From Gemmatimonadota bacterium (lineage in GTDB: Bacteria > Gemmatimonadota > Gemmatimonadetes > Longimicrobiales > UBA6960): 15,354 bases of DNA. Position 1 is the first letter of the stretch. Every line of letters begins with the position of its first letter. The stretch lies in contig JAHWKH010000010.1 in the NCBI GenBank assembly GCA_019347995.1, forward strand, positions 1 through 15,354, in the 5' to 3' direction. Shown piece by piece: positions 15,347 through 15,354 of this stretch. The position numbers and the translations under genes are program-made. The notes beneath the pieces are model-generated. The model had not been told where the DNA came from. It was given only the letters and a program-made list of their open reading frames with translations, and did not search any database.

Positions 15347-15354
15347 ATCGGTGC
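15336..15354 (+). CDS. Start of a possible divergent antitoxin-like gene, cut by window end
   Basis: The mirrored ATG at 15336 reads M-A-H-P-S-V before the window ends. Beyond the perfect palindrome arm, the next bases (CCATCGGTG) still align with the minus-strand copy (CCGGTCTCGGTC) if one codon is missing, which would match 'MAHP-SV' against 'MAHPVSV'. That suggests a homologous gene starting divergently, but only six codons are visible. Confidence 0.25.

Overview
This is a high-GC (about 70% by eye), densely packed bacterial window carrying ordinary chromosomal housekeeping and accessory genes. Several cues resemble Gemmatimonadota or other soil and marine high-GC phyla: lipoprotein and secreted hydrolases, an M28 peptidase, a YncE-type propeller lipoprotein, a CysA2-like sulfurtransferase and a GlgB/GH57 pair. 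I cannot fix the phylum from sequence alone. I see no rRNA, tRNA, CRISPR array, complete IS or phage gene.

Layout. (1) 1-751, minus: 5' part of a class C beta-lactamase-fold serine hydrolase lipoprotein, cut by the window edge. (2) 1049-3476, plus: a coupled three-gene operon (exported amidohydrolase, exported NTF2/SnoaL-like protein, YjbQ-family protein) with stop and start codons overlapping at both junctions. (3) 3569-3820, plus: a small, extremely acidic protein with regularly spaced Trp and its own promoter and RBS, ended by a strong bidirectional hairpin. (4) 3885-4762, minus: a two-rhodanese sulfurtransferase split into two coupled ORFs by a missing base. (5) 4882-8635, plus: beta-propeller lipoprotein, M28 peptidase, rhomboid protease and YigZ/IMPACT protein. 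(6) 8663-9547, minus: tandem-domain universal stress protein, divergent from (7) 9812-10438, plus: a beta-rich lipoprotein of unknown role. (8) 10435-15059, minus: an alpha-glucan operon, glgB followed by a GH57/DUF3536 enzyme, coupled by an ATGA overlap. (9) 15060-15320, minus: a ribbon-helix-helix antitoxin-like reading frame that runs without a stop into glgB. It is preceded by a 37-bp perfect palindrome carrying mirrored start codons and -10 boxes.

How the genes fit together. GlgB and the GH57 enzyme should act on the same alpha-glucan (glycogen) polymer. The exported hydrolases and lipoproteins suggest envelope or periplasmic turnover and scavenging. Most remaining genes are short unlinked units packed head-to-tail or tail-to-tail. 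The most unusual places are the antitoxin-like module upstream of and in frame with glgB, the split sulfurtransferase, and the acidic Trp-spaced mini-protein.
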